DNA of 64,000 nucleotides from Mesorhizobium muleiense (GCF_900099905.1 NZ_FNEE01000020.1:41253-105252), one strand, 5' to 3'; shown: positions 49,981-59,777, counted from the stretch's first letter. Made by a program: numbers and translations. Notes: a model not told the origin generated them from the letters alone.

Positions 49981-50928
49981 CTACGAACCCAGTGCGGTTT
50001 TCACCGCGGCCGCGGCGTCGCCGCCGTCGAAGGTCGTCACGCCGGCGAGCCATGGCGTCATCGCGTCCGGATTGGCCTTGAGCCATTCGGTGGCCGCGGC
50101 TTTCGGGTCGGCGCCGTCATTGAGGATCGCACCCATGATCTCGTTTTCCATCTTGAGCGAGAACACCATGTTCTTGAGCAGCGCGCCGACGTTCGGGCAT
50201 TCGGTGGTGTAGCCGGCCCGGACATTGGTGGCGACGGTCGCGCCGCCGAAATTCGGGCCGAACACCTCGTCGCCACCCGACAGATAGGCCATCTTGATGT
50301 TGGCGTTCATCGGATGCGGCTCCCAGCCGAGGAAGACCACGTCTTCGCCCGATGCGGCCGCTTTCTGCACCGCCGACAGCATGCCGGCCTCGGAGCTTTC
50401 GACAAGCTCGAAATCCTTCAGGCCGAACTTGTCGGCGGCGATCATGTCGAGGATCAGGCGGTTGCCGTCATTGCCGGCTTCGATGCCGTAAATCTTGCCG
50501 TCGAGCTTGTCCTTGAATTTGGCGATATCGGCGAAATCCTTGAGACCGGCATCATAGGTGTGCTGTGGAACGGCGAGCGTATATTTCGCGCCTTCCAGGT
50601 TGGTCACGACCGTCTCGACCGACTTGTCTTCGAGATAGGGTTTTATGTCGGCTTCCATGGTCGGCATCCAATTGCCAAGGAAGACGTCGACGTCCTTGTT
50701 CTTCAGCGAGGTGTAGGTGACCGGAACCGACAGCACCTGCACGTCGGGCTCGTAGCCGAGCGCTTCGAGGATGACGCTGGCGGTAGCGGTGGTGGCGGTG
50801 ATGTCGGTCCAGCCGACATCGGCAAAACGCACCGGCTTGCAGCTTTCCGGCTCGGCGGCGAGTGCACCGCTCGCCGAAAGAAATGCCGCCAGACCGAAGC
50901 CGGCGGCGAGTAGTTTCATACGCGACAT
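49981..50928 (-). CDS. choX: Choline-binding periplasmic protein
   Basis: The 315-residue protein has a signal peptide ending at ALAA. The aromatic box that binds choline in Sinorhizobium ChoX (Trp43, Trp90, Tyr119, Trp205, with Asp45 and Asn156) is fully conserved at a constant offset of three (Trp40, Asp42, Trp87, Tyr116, Asn153, Trp202). This supports choline rather than only betaine as the ligand. The ATG follows GGGAG. It leads choXWV. Confidence 0.95.
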   Translation of the reverse strand: MSRMKLLAAGFGLAAFLSASGALAAEPESCKPVRFADVGWTDITATTATASVILEALGYEPDVQVLSVPVTYTSLKNKDVDVFLGNWMPTMEADIKPYLEDKSVETVVTNLEGAKYTLAVPQHTYDAGLKDFADIAKFKDKLDGKIYGIEAGNDGNRLILDMIAADKFGLKDFELVESSEAGMLSAVQKAAASGEDVVFLGWEPHPMNANIKMAYLSGGDEVFGPNFGGATVATNVRAGYTTECPNVGALLKNMVFSLKMENEIMGAILNDGADPKAAATEWLKANPDAMTPWLAGVTTFDGGDAAAAVKTALGS

Positions 50929-51164
50929 CTGTATTCTCCCATTGTGATCTGTCGGCGAAGCGAAATTGCGGTTTTGTCTCCGCCTTGTTTCGTCAGCCAA
51001 ACACCATTCTGGTGCGGTTTCAAGCGATAAGACAATCGCGATCAACGGCGCGGGCTGGCCGACCAGCGACAGATTCGCCGCTTTTCCGGTGGCCAGGCGC
51101 TTTTCCGGTGGAACGTCGGGACGCCCCCTCCCCGCGTTGGGACAACTCGGCTTAAAAGGGCGGC

Positions 51165-51776
51165 ATGGCCAAGCTGTACTTCCACTATGCGACGATGAAT
51201 GCCGGCAAGACGACGATGCTGCTGCAGGCCTCCTACAATTACCGCGAGCGCGGCATGACGACGATGCTGTTCGTCGCCGGCCACTACCGCAAGGGCGACA
51301 CCGGGCTGATCTCGTCGCGCATCGGCCTGGAGACTGAGGCTGAGATGTTCCGCGACGGCGACGACCCGTTCGCCAGGGTCGCCGAGCATCACGACCACAC
51401 GACCGTGCATTGCGTCTTCGTCGACGAGGCGCAGTTCCTCGAAGAGGAGCAGGCGTGGCAGCTTGCCCGCATCGCCGACCGGCTGGACATCCCGGTGATG
51501 TGCTACGGCCTGCGCACGGATTTCCAGGGCAAGCTGTTTTCCGGCTCGCGCGCGCTCCTGGCGATAGCAGACGATCTGCGCGAGGTGCGCACCATCTGCC
51601 GCTGCGGCCGCAAGGCGACGATGGTCGTGCGCCTCGGCGCGGACGGCAAGGCGGCGAGACAGGGCGAACAGGTGGCGATCGGCAAGGATGTTTATGTCTC
51701 GCTCTGCCGCCGCCATTGGGAAGAGGAAATGGGCCGCGCCGCGCCCGACGATTTCATCGGCTTCACCAAGGCCTGA
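51165..51776 (+). CDS. tdk: Thymidine kinase
   Basis: The 203-residue type II enzyme has the P-loop ATMNAGKTT at residues 9-17, Walker B FVDEAQFL, a lid and the zinc-binding Cys residues in CRCGRKA plus a later CRRHW. It phosphorylates thymidine to dTMP in salvage. It stands alone, 222 bases before the coiled-coil gene. Confidence 0.95.
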   Translation: MAKLYFHYATMNAGKTTMLLQASYNYRERGMTTMLFVAGHYRKGDTGLISSRIGLETEAEMFRDGDDPFARVAEHHDHTTVHCVFVDEAQFLEEEQAWQLARIADRLDIPVMCYGLRTDFQGKLFSGSRALLAIADDLREVRTICRCGRKATMVVRLGADGKAARQGEQVAIGKDVYVSLCRRHWEEEMGRAAPDDFIGFTKA

Positions 51777-51797
51777 GCAGCGCCGTCGGCGACGCTG

Positions 51798-51836
51798 CCG
51801 ATCTCCCCCCTTGCGGGCCCTTGCGGGGGAGATCGG
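51798..51836. repeat. Hairpin downstream of tdk
   Basis: CCGATCTCCCCC (51798-51809) and GGGGGAGATCGG (51825-51836) form a perfect 12-base stem around a GC-rich loop. It resembles the CTCCCC repeat family and may end or protect the tdk transcript, although no T-run follows. Confidence 0.7.
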
Positions 51837-51998
51837 GTGCGGCTTCGGCTTTTCGCCAATCACCAGCGGTGGAAGGCAGGCCGATGGGGTCGGGTTTTGT
51901 TTGAGATATCGCGGCATCTTCCGCCTTTCCTTCCCCCCTTGCCATACATATATTCGCGGCGTTCGCGACACGAACAATTGCCGAAGCGGGAGGCTCCT

Positions 51999-53087
51999 AT
52001 GGCGACATTGCAGAATTTCGATGCCGAAATTGCCAAGACCAATCAGGTCGTGCAGGACATGCGCACCAAGATCGAGCAGTCCGGCGCCGTGCTCGACACG
52101 CTTGCCAAGACCGACAGGAAGATCGGCGACGCCAATTTCGACCTCGAGAACGCCCGCATCGAGGATGTGCTGAAGCAGCAGAAGGTGATGGAAGGCAACA
52201 TCGCCGACCTGATCATCGGGCTGGAGGACGCCACCAACGTCTTCGGCGCCGAATTCGAGAGCATGAAGAACTACACCGGCTGGGAAAGCTTCGTCGGCAT
52301 ATTTTCCGACCAGAGCAAGCAACGCATGCGCACCGACCGCGTCCGCAACATGTCGCTGGCCGGCAATCTGCAGGAGCTTCTGGCGAAATCCGACACCATC
52401 GTCGGCATCCTCAAGGCGCAGAAGCAGATCCTCGACCAGCGTTATAAGACCTCCGAGGCCAGCCTGTCGCAGGTGATCGAGCGCCGCAAGGCAACCATGT
52501 CGAATCTCGAGATCGTGCAAAAGCGCATCGAGGAGCTCAATCCGATGCTGCTCGACATCGAGAACAAGATCGCCGCCTCGACCAGCCAGAAGGAGCGCAC
52601 CGAGCTTGAGGGCGAGCGTTCGAAACTGGCAACCGAGTACAACGAGAAGCAGGCCAAGGAGCAGGAACTGCTGGCCGAAAGCCAGACCCTGGAGCGCTAC
52701 ACCTCGATGTTCCAGACCTTCGTCGATTCGCTCAACAACCAGATCGCGGCGCAGTCGACGCTGATCAACAAGCTGACCATCGATACCGAGCAGCGCATCG
52801 TGCTCTACAAGGCCCTGGAAGATTCGCTGAAGACCGCCGCCCAGCAGGACGTCGCTCACAAGATTAATACGCTGGGCAGCCAGGTCGACAACACCGCCGA
52901 GGAAACCATGGCCGGCATCGGCGCGGCCTCGCAGAAGCACATTGGCGATCTCCTCGAAATGCACGAGAAGAACATGGTGGCGACCGCCGACATCCAGCGC
53001 CGCAAGAAGCTGGCCGACGATGCCTTTGCCCGCCGCTTCGACGACGTGCTGAAAAAGCACAATGCGGCAAACTACGTGCAGTCGTAA
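51999..53087 (+). CDS. Long coiled-coil protein, first gene of the AAA+ operon
   Basis: The 362-residue soluble protein is almost entirely predicted helix. Long charged coiled coils cover about 10-70 and 150-330 (MSNLEIVQKRIEELNPML, ERTELEGERSKLATEYNEKQ). It has some resemblance to TelA/toxic anion resistance proteins in helix pattern, but I cannot confirm that. GGGAGG precedes the ATG. The next gene follows after 29 bases; context suggests a scaffold or partner for the ATPase. Confidence 0.8.
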   Translation: MATLQNFDAEIAKTNQVVQDMRTKIEQSGAVLDTLAKTDRKIGDANFDLENARIEDVLKQQKVMEGNIADLIIGLEDATNVFGAEFESMKNYTGWESFVGIFSDQSKQRMRTDRVRNMSLAGNLQELLAKSDTIVGILKAQKQILDQRYKTSEASLSQVIERRKATMSNLEIVQKRIEELNPMLLDIENKIAASTSQKERTELEGERSKLATEYNEKQAKEQELLAESQTLERYTSMFQTFVDSLNNQIAAQSTLINKLTIDTEQRIVLYKALEDSLKTAAQQDVAHKINTLGSQVDNTAEETMAGIGAASQKHIGDLLEMHEKNMVATADIQRRKKLADDAFARRFDDVLKKHNAANYVQS

Positions 53088-53116
53088 TTGCTGCATATCT
53101 CCCAAGGGCTGGCTGC

Positions 53117-54262
53117 ATGACCCCCGAAAACGAAGCGGCAACGCGGTATTTCTCGGCGATCACCGCGGCACTCAGCGGCCTCGAAGTGTTCATGCGCGAC
53201 GATCGCTCGCCGCTCTACCGGCACGGCATCGTCGCCAAGATCGTCGCCGAATACATAGCGCGGCTCGACAACTCGTTTTCCTGCTGGCGCAACCGGCTGG
53301 GCTTCATGGAGACATTCCGCATCTCGCGCGCCGAAAGCGGTTTTCCGGTCTTCCAGAACGTGCTCGAACTTGAAAACGACCGCCGCCAGGCCGATACGCG
53401 TCTCGCCAACATACCGCTGGCCGACGAGTTGCGCGAGGAAATGGCCGACTTCATCCTGCGCCACAAGGAATTCCCCGAGGCGCTGCAGAAGTCGATGGCC
53501 GAGCGGCTTTATCTGGAAGGCGTCAGGAGCGAGACGACCTTCGGGCCGTTCACCTTGGCGCAGACGGCAAAAGTCTCGGTCAATCCGAAGACCAGGCGGC
53601 CTTACTACCTCGCCCATTGGGCGGCCTTCGACGGCAGCGCCAACCTGCCGCTGGTCTACATGGTGACGGTCGAGGATTCCTCCGAAGAGATGATCGGGCA
53701 GCTTGTCGACCGCAATGGCAAGCTCAACGAAAAGGTCGACATTCCGCTTCCGGTTGAAGGACTGCTCAATCCCGAGCTTGCCCACCGCTTCGACGACTTC
53801 ACCGAGAAGAACTCCGCCTATACGCTGTCGCCGGCTACGATCGCGGTCAACCTCGACAAGGATTTCGAGCAACTCCACCCCAAGCAGCTGCGCCGCGTCG
53901 TGCTCGGGCCTTTCTATTCGGCCGGGATCACCGACAACAATTCGACGGTGACCGACATTCTGGACAAGGTGCGCAAGCCGGAAAACGCCTGGCTGCTGAC
54001 CTGGACCATCCAGGAGGTTTATTCGAAATCCGAAAAGCCAGGTCGCAAGGGGTTGTTTTCGAGCGAGAAGGCGACGCAGGAATTCTTCATCGACACCGAC
54101 GATCTGGAGGCGGCGCGACAAGGCGTGTCGAGCTACGAGAAGCACGCGCTGATCCCGCATGAGGCCTATCAGGCGCTCTACGCCGCCGGCGAGGCGCAGA
54201 AGATCTTTTCCGGCTACAAGGTCCACATCCTGTCCAAAGGACAGGTCATCAGTGACGTCTGA
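53117..54262 (+). CDS. Uncharacterised protein, second gene of the AAA+ operon
   Basis: I do not recognise this 381-residue cytoplasmic protein. It has a helical N-terminal part (about 1-120; YRHGIVAKIVAEYIARLDNSFSC) and a mixed alpha/beta C-terminal part with AHWAAFDGSANLPLVYMVTVEDSS and a run LLTWTIQEVYSKSEKPGRKG. No signal peptide or transmembrane helix is seen. It ends 24 bases before the ATPase gene, so the two are likely co-translated. Confidence 0.75.
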   Translation: MTPENEAATRYFSAITAALSGLEVFMRDDRSPLYRHGIVAKIVAEYIARLDNSFSCWRNRLGFMETFRISRAESGFPVFQNVLELENDRRQADTRLANIPLADELREEMADFILRHKEFPEALQKSMAERLYLEGVRSETTFGPFTLAQTAKVSVNPKTRRPYYLAHWAAFDGSANLPLVYMVTVEDSSEEMIGQLVDRNGKLNEKVDIPLPVEGLLNPELAHRFDDFTEKNSAYTLSPATIAVNLDKDFEQLHPKQLRRVVLGPFYSAGITDNNSTVTDILDKVRKPENAWLLTWTIQEVYSKSEKPGRKGLFSSEKATQEFFIDTDDLEAARQGVSSYEKHALIPHEAYQALYAAGEAQKIFSGYKVHILSKGQVISDV

Positions 54263-54286
54263 CAGTCAAACCGCGGAGCATCCTTC

Positions 54287-56197
54287 ATGGACACCGGCCT
54301 GACCACGATTTCGGAAGCGGCAATCGAAAAGCACCGCGCCACCGCGCAGAGCTTCATCACCCGCATCGTCGTGCTGGAGGACCCGTCGCGGGAATCCGGA
54401 ACCGCGCTTGCCGGCACCAACCGCCGCTTCGTCTCGACCGTCTCGGTCGGCTCGGTGCGCCGCACGCGCGAGGTCGAGCTTTCCAAGACCGTCGCCGCCG
54501 TCCATCCCGACGACCAGCTGCTGAGCATTGCACAGCACATGCTGCTTTATCGCACCCGGCGCGGGCTGGCGATCGCGCTGGCCATCGCCGATGTCTTCGC
54601 CGAAGGCTCAGATCTCGAGAGCCTGAAGGCGAAAAACGCCCGCGCGCCGCTCGAAGGCGACGAGGCCGCCGCCTTCAAGAAGCTGCTGTCGGCCTCGGCC
54701 TATATTTCGGCCTTCAGCCTCGCCTCCTATCTGTTCCAGCTGATCGACAGCGACGGCGAGGCGCCGAACGACACGCCCGAGCCGGACTTTTTGTTCGACA
54801 CGCCGCAGGACGCGGTGAAATCGATCGTGGCCGGCCTTGACAGGGCGATAGCAGGCGCGAAGGACGACGCCGATCTGATGACCCGGGCGCGCGCATTCGC
54901 CCGTGTCGTCATCGACGGGCTTTTGGCGCGAAAGGGCCGCTTCGACGGCATTGGTCCGTTTGAGAATGCGCATATCCGCATCGACGTCGACGACTTCACC
55001 CTCGACGGCTTCGACGTCGCGCCGGGCAAGCGGTCGAAGCCGCTGGTAATGACCTTCAAGAAGCCGGAAGAGGTCGTCGGCAACCACATCGCCAAATACC
55101 AGTCGGTCAAGCTCGCCAAGATGCTGATGGCATACGACTTCGAGCGCGAGCTGAACCCGTTCGTCGAGCTCGGCGGCTTCCTGTTCACCTTCATCGGCGA
55201 CGGCGCGCCCGGCACCGGCAAGACGACGCTGATCCAGATGATCGCCGGTCTCGTCAACGGCTACTGCCAGGTCGCCGGCTATCCCTTCGCCTACGAGAAT
55301 TTCGGTGTCGACCAGATCTCCTCCTACCAGGGCAAGTCGGGCCAGAACTGCCGCCAGTTCATCAACAATGTGCTGAACTCGCGCGTCATCGGCTTCGGCA
55401 CCATCGACGACATCGACCAGGTGGCGGCCCGCCGCTCCGACGATCGCGCCTCGGCCGGCCAGCAGGAAATCACCGGCGTCCTGATGGACGCATTCGGGGG
55501 TGCGGCCACGGTGGTGCGCGGCAACTGCTCCTTCGGCATGTTCTCCAACTATCCCGAAAACGTCGACGACGCGCTGCGCCAGCGCGCCGGCGCCCGCTGG
55601 CTGGTCAATGGGCCCCAAACGCGCGACGACTATATCGACATCTTCGTGCTGCTCGCCGGCAAGAACCACAAGATCCCGCTCGGCGACCACAAGCTCTATG
55701 CCGCCCAAGAAATCCAGCGCGCGGTGATGGAGGCCTATGAAGAGCACGAGAAGCCCAGGGAAGACGGGCTGATGAAGGTCTATGAGCGCTACATGAAGGA
55801 GAACGGCGCGCCGAAGTCGATGGCCGACATCGGCACCTATCTGCACATGATCAAGGAGGCCGAGCCGCGCTTCACCGGCCGCGCCATCAAGAATGTCACC
55901 GATGCGATCAAGATGCGCGCCATGGACCTCGAGTTGCCGGACGAATGGTTCGAGAAGCCTGAAGTCTTCATGCACAAGAGCTACGACGACAAGAAGGCGA
56001 TGATCGAGGAACTGCGCGGCCCGTTCTCGATGGACATGGTCATGCAGGAGGTCAACCGCTACGCCGACTCGGAGTTCCGCTATTCCGACAAGTCAGACGA
56101 CGCCGCAGTGACCAAGATGATCCGCGACACCCGCCTGCGCGACCGCGCGGTCCGCGAGATCGAGGAGCTGAAGAAGAAGGGCCTGTGGAATGCGTGA
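54287..56197 (+). CDS. Large AAA+ ATPase, third gene of the operon
   Basis: The 636-residue protein has a 290-residue N-terminal region, then one AAA+ module: Walker A GDGAPGTGKTTL at about 304-315, a Walker B-like FGTIDDIDQVAARRSDDR near 370 and sensor/arginine-finger-like residues in NYPENVDDALRQRAGARWLV. Its C-terminal 200 residues are helical. It does not match common MoxR, FtsH or Lon classes by eye. It probably works with the flanking unknown proteins on a membrane-linked target. Confidence 0.82.
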   Translation: MDTGLTTISEAAIEKHRATAQSFITRIVVLEDPSRESGTALAGTNRRFVSTVSVGSVRRTREVELSKTVAAVHPDDQLLSIAQHMLLYRTRRGLAIALAIADVFAEGSDLESLKAKNARAPLEGDEAAAFKKLLSASAYISAFSLASYLFQLIDSDGEAPNDTPEPDFLFDTPQDAVKSIVAGLDRAIAGAKDDADLMTRARAFARVVIDGLLARKGRFDGIGPFENAHIRIDVDDFTLDGFDVAPGKRSKPLVMTFKKPEEVVGNHIAKYQSVKLAKMLMAYDFERELNPFVELGGFLFTFIGDGAPGTGKTTLIQMIAGLVNGYCQVAGYPFAYENFGVDQISSYQGKSGQNCRQFINNVLNSRVIGFGTIDDIDQVAARRSDDRASAGQQEITGVLMDAFGGAATVVRGNCSFGMFSNYPENVDDALRQRAGARWLVNGPQTRDDYIDIFVLLAGKNHKIPLGDHKLYAAQEIQRAVMEAYEEHEKPREDGLMKVYERYMKENGAPKSMADIGTYLHMIKEAEPRFTGRAIKNVTDAIKMRAMDLELPDEWFEKPEVFMHKSYDDKKAMIEELRGPFSMDMVMQEVNRYADSEFRYSDKSDDAAVTKMIRDTRLRDRAVREIEELKKKGLWNA

Positions 56198-56212
56198 GAC
56201 GCGCCGACGCTC

Positions 56213-56412
56213 CCTTCTCCCCTTGTGGGAGAAGGTGTCGCCGAAGGCGACGGATGAGGGGTGCTCCAGCTTGGCGCCGATGGCGCTCCGTCCAGCACCC
56301 CTCATCCGTCTCGGCGCTGCGCGCCGATCCACCTTCTCCCACCAGGGGAGAAGGGATGCCCGCGCCCCTCATCCGCCCTTCGGGCACCTTCTCCCCGTGA
56401 ACGGGGAGAAGG
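56213..56412. repeat. Nested palindromic repeats inside the AAA+ operon
   Basis: At least three inverted CTTCTCCCC/GGGGAGAAG hairpins are packed between genes three and four, with two GGATGAGGGG/CCCCTCATCC pairs. This is the fullest repeat cluster in the window. It could be an mRNA processing point that alters the dose of downstream products. Confidence 0.8.
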
Positions 56413-56417
56413 CATAG

Positions 56418-57722
56418 ATGAGCCCCGCCAGGAAGTCCGACCTTTTGCGCGAGAACGAGCTGATCTATGGCCGGCTGCTGACCATCGACGAGCCACATCT
56501 GATCCAGCGCTACAACAAGGCTTTGGTCGCCTTCGGCCTGAAGCCGACGAAGCTGAAGAGCTTCGAGATCGACCGCACCGGCTTCTCGCCGCAAGTGGCC
56601 GAGGAATGCGGCGACTACAGCTACCTCGATCCCAACGAGATCAATCGCCGCTTCATCCTCCTGACCCCGTCGCAGGTCGACCTGCCGGTGGTCCACACCG
56701 CCTTTTCCAACACCTCGCAGCTGATGTTCGAGTTCATGTCGACGAACCAGCGCGCCATCGACGCGCTGACCATCAAGGATGTCATCTACGGCGAGATCGA
56801 GGATTCGGTCCCCAAGGTCGACGACATCGAGGACCTGCTGTCGATCAACCAAGTCGAGTTCAAGGTGCTGTCGGCGGAGGACGTGCTCGGCAAAGCCGCC
56901 GAACTCGGCAAGCTCGTCGACCGGTTGAAGCAGGAGCCGGACGCCTGGCGCGACAGCGCCATGCTCACCCGCATGGTCGAGCTTGCCAAGATCTGCGGCG
57001 ACATCCGCGAGAACGCGCTGGTGCCGGATCAGGTGATCTTTCGCCACAGCGCCTATTGGACCAGCCATTTCGGCGGGCTCTATGTGTTCATCGACCCCGA
57101 CATGACGACGGTGATCAGCGACCCGGCAGCACCCGGCTTCCGCCGCTCGCGGCCGTGGCAGGTGAGCTACCTCTCGATCAATGATGCCGACAGGGTGTTC
57201 AAGTTCCTTGCCGCGACCGGCCGCATCGAACTGCCGCGGGCCTCGTGGATCGAAACATCAGGCTATCTCGAGCATCGCGCCGAAATGGTGGTGCGGGCGC
57301 TGATCCGCGACGCCGAGCCCGACCGTAATCTGACCGACGTCGACAAGGTCTGGCTGCAGACCTGGATCCACAGCCATGCCGACCTGATCACCAGGGACGG
57401 CAATTTTCCTTTCCTCAACGCCGCCAAGCGCGAGATCGCTCACCTCGGCTATCTCAAGGTCGAGGACGTGTTCCCGCAGCAGCGTTTCCTGACGATCCGG
57501 GCCAAGCCCGGACATCCCGACGCCTGGCTGACCAACCAGCTGATCTCGGATTTCGTGCCGCAGGACTTCGTCTCGCGCTACGTCTTCAACAAACCGGGTT
57601 TTTACAGGGACTATGACGGCTTCAGCGACGCTTGGCGATCGCATGTTGTGGACGTTCTGAAAACCACATATCTGAAAGACAAGGTGGCGTTTCGCACACG
57701 CCTCTACGGCCTTACCGATTGA
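56418..57722 (+). CDS. Uncharacterised protein, fourth gene of the AAA+ operon
   Basis: The 434-residue soluble protein is unknown to me. It contains YGRLLTIDEPHLIQRYNKALVAFG near the N-terminus, FSNTSQLMFEFMSTNQRAID in the middle and FVSRYVFNKPGFYRDYDGF near the end. The mix of helices and strands, without membrane segments, suggests an enzyme or adaptor. It follows repeat DNA six bases after the repeat ends and precedes the DUF2333 gene by 50 bases. Confidence 0.75.
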   Translation: MSPARKSDLLRENELIYGRLLTIDEPHLIQRYNKALVAFGLKPTKLKSFEIDRTGFSPQVAEECGDYSYLDPNEINRRFILLTPSQVDLPVVHTAFSNTSQLMFEFMSTNQRAIDALTIKDVIYGEIEDSVPKVDDIEDLLSINQVEFKVLSAEDVLGKAAELGKLVDRLKQEPDAWRDSAMLTRMVELAKICGDIRENALVPDQVIFRHSAYWTSHFGGLYVFIDPDMTTVISDPAAPGFRRSRPWQVSYLSINDADRVFKFLAATGRIELPRASWIETSGYLEHRAEMVVRALIRDAEPDRNLTDVDKVWLQTWIHSHADLITRDGNFPFLNAAKREIAHLGYLKVEDVFPQQRFLTIRAKPGHPDAWLTNQLISDFVPQDFVSRYVFNKPGFYRDYDGFSDAWRSHVVDVLKTTYLKDKVAFRTRLYGLTD

Positions 57723-57772
57723 ATGCCTAACCTTATCGAATACTTGGCTGACTGACGAGGGGTGACATCGCC

Positions 57773-58915
57773 ATGCTTGATCCGATCGTGAATTTTTTCA
57801 CACGGATATTCCAGTGGATCGGCCGCGGCATCGGCTTCGCCGTCGGCGTGATCCTGTGGCCGTTCATGTGGGCCGGGCGCTGGTATACGCAGCGCGGCTG
57901 GATCCTGAAGGCGGTGCTCGGCCTCGCTCTGCTCATGCTGATCGGCCTCTACGGCTATTTCATCTGGAACACGCAGGTCTGGAGCAATTTCAATCCCGCC
58001 TATGCGGAAGCATATAGGTTCACGCAGCCGGCCGGAACCACGCCGGCACAGCCCGCTCCTTCCGCCACCGGGGAAACCGCTGGCGTCGAGGGAGAGGTCA
58101 AGACCTGCACCCACTCGGCCATTGTCCAGGTTACGGCCGATCTCATCGATTTCAACGTCAACGAGAATGCCTGGATCTCGTCGATGATACTCTACAAGCT
58201 CGGGCTCTTCGGCATGGACTGGGACCGCACGCCGTTTCTCGACAACAAGGCCTCCTTCCAGCGCGGGGTCAATCAGGCCATCCGGCGCACCACGGTCGAG
58301 CTTGTCGACACGCTGGGCCGCGTCCGTGGCACCAGCCAGATCGACCAGAACCTGCAGGATGCGCGCGGCGCGATCACCTTCGACGAGGAAACCTGGTATT
58401 TCGGCCTCAGGCCGTTTGGTCCGAAAACCCCGACGCCGAGTTTTTATCGCACGGCGGCGAACAGCCTTCGCGCCTTCAACGACCGGCTCATGAAATGCGA
58501 GGTTGTCTTCAACGCGCGCGCCGACAATCTCTTGCAGTTCGTCGACCGGATCGCGAGTGACATAGGCTCGACGTCGGACCTGATCCGCGACCGTTCGCAG
58601 AACTTCAACAGCGGCTGGTTCGACACGCGCGCTGACGACCGCTTCTGGTTCGCCTACGGCCAGCTCTACGGCTATTACGGCATCCTGACGGCGGCGCATC
58701 ACGATTTTCAGCAGATCCTCGACAATCGCGGCCTCACGCCGCTGTGGAACAGCGTGGAAGGCCAGCTCAAGGCAGCGCTCGCCATCCAGCCTCTGATAAT
58801 CTCCAACGGCCGCGAGGATGGCTGGATCATGCCCACCCACCTCACCACGATGGGTTTCTATGTGCTTAGGGTTCGATCGAACCTCGTCGAGGTCAGGTCT
58901 GTCCTGGATCGGTGA
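57773..58915 (+). CDS. DUF2333 membrane protein, fifth gene of the AAA+ operon
   Basis: The 380-residue protein has two N-terminal hydrophobic helices (about 20-40 and 47-65), then a long periplasmic-type domain with Ala/Pro linker and segments WISSMILYKLGLFGMDWDR and AYGQLYGYYGILTAAHHDF, characteristic of DUF2333. DUF2333 proteins are uncharacterised. Its position at the end of the operon suggests that it anchors the system in the inner membrane. Confidence 0.85.
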   Translation: MLDPIVNFFTRIFQWIGRGIGFAVGVILWPFMWAGRWYTQRGWILKAVLGLALLMLIGLYGYFIWNTQVWSNFNPAYAEAYRFTQPAGTTPAQPAPSATGETAGVEGEVKTCTHSAIVQVTADLIDFNVNENAWISSMILYKLGLFGMDWDRTPFLDNKASFQRGVNQAIRRTTVELVDTLGRVRGTSQIDQNLQDARGAITFDEETWYFGLRPFGPKTPTPSFYRTAANSLRAFNDRLMKCEVVFNARADNLLQFVDRIASDIGSTSDLIRDRSQNFNSGWFDTRADDRFWFAYGQLYGYYGILTAAHHDFQQILDNRGLTPLWNSVEGQLKAALAIQPLIISNGREDGWIMPTHLTTMGFYVLRVRSNLVEVRSVLDR

Positions 58916-59074
58916 AGCAAGCGATTGGTGAAAGACGCCTTGGCTTGAATCACCGCTGGCCCTGGTCGAGATCGGCAACGTCCTGTCGCAGCAGTTCGGC
59001 TGCGCATTGCGAGGAGCGGAACCTGATCGTCGCGCCGTCGTTCAACCGTGGGCGGCAGCCAGCGAGGACACGCG

Positions 59075-59470
59075 ATGGATATCCGGGAATTTGCTCGAAA
59101 TTTCTATGCCACGATCGATGCGCAAGACTGGGATAAACTGGCCGGTCTGGTCTCTCCGGATCTCGCCGTTCACCTCGCCAGCGCCAGTCCGATCGGCTTC
59201 GATGACTGGCGAAAATCCCTGACCGAATTCTTTGTTGGATTCCCCGACGGCCATCACGTCATCGACGACTTTGTCGGCGATGCCGACAAGGTGGTCACGC
59301 GCGGTCGCTTTCAGGGCACGCACACCGGCACCTTCCACGGCGTCGCACCGAGCGAAAATTGCGTCTCGGTTGGTGTGATTAACATTGATCGCGTCGAGAA
59401 CGGCATCGTGGTCGAACATTTCGGCCAGCTTGACGGCTTGGGGCTGATGCACCAGATCGGCGCATTCTAG
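59075..59470 (+). CDS. SnoaL-like NTF2-fold protein
   Basis: The 131-residue cytoplasmic protein shows the SnoaL/ester cyclase pattern: FARNFYATIDAQDWDKLAGLVSPDLAVHLA at the N-terminus, FFVGFPDGHHVIDDFV and GTHTGTFHGVAPS. The fold may act as a cyclase, isomerase or hydrolase; the substrate is unknown. The ATG has GAGGA upstream. It stands alone. Confidence 0.85.
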   Translation: MDIREFARNFYATIDAQDWDKLAGLVSPDLAVHLASASPIGFDDWRKSLTEFFVGFPDGHHVIDDFVGDADKVVTRGRFQGTHTGTFHGVAPSENCVSVGVINIDRVENGIVVEHFGQLDGLGLMHQIGAF

Positions 59471-59777
59471 CGAGACCGCTCGAAGCGCCGACCGGCGCTC
59501 GAACCCTGTCGCATTCCGTGCATTCCGCGGCTGTTTTGAGACGGCAGGACGGCGCGTGCTCTGGCTTCTATACGGCGCGACAACCCGCGAAGATACGGGT
59601 CAGGTCGACCAAGAGCCGTCTTTCTCTAGAGGAAACATAGTTGCATGCAAGTTGACGCCACGGCAGCGACAGGGCTAGAAAGTGCCCTCGCCTGCAGTAC
59701 CGGGCTGTTTCGAACAGGCTTGCGACCACACTGATCAAACCCGTCCCCTCCACCGTCCAATCCAGAGGAAAGCCGCC
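59471..59777. other. Intergenic region upstream of fhs
   Basis: No gene is supported in these 307 bases. They include a perfect ten-base palindrome TTGCATGCAA (59641-59650) about 130 bases before the fhs start, which may be a regulator site. A T/C-rich stretch precedes the fhs ribosome site AGAGGAAA. Confidence 0.45.
59641..59650. promoter_or_regulatory. TTGCATGCAA palindrome upstream of fhs
   Basis: The ten-base perfect palindrome lies about 130 bases before the start codon of fhs. It could be a binding site for a dimeric regulator, but short palindromes occur by chance and no partner gene is nearby. Confidence 0.3.
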
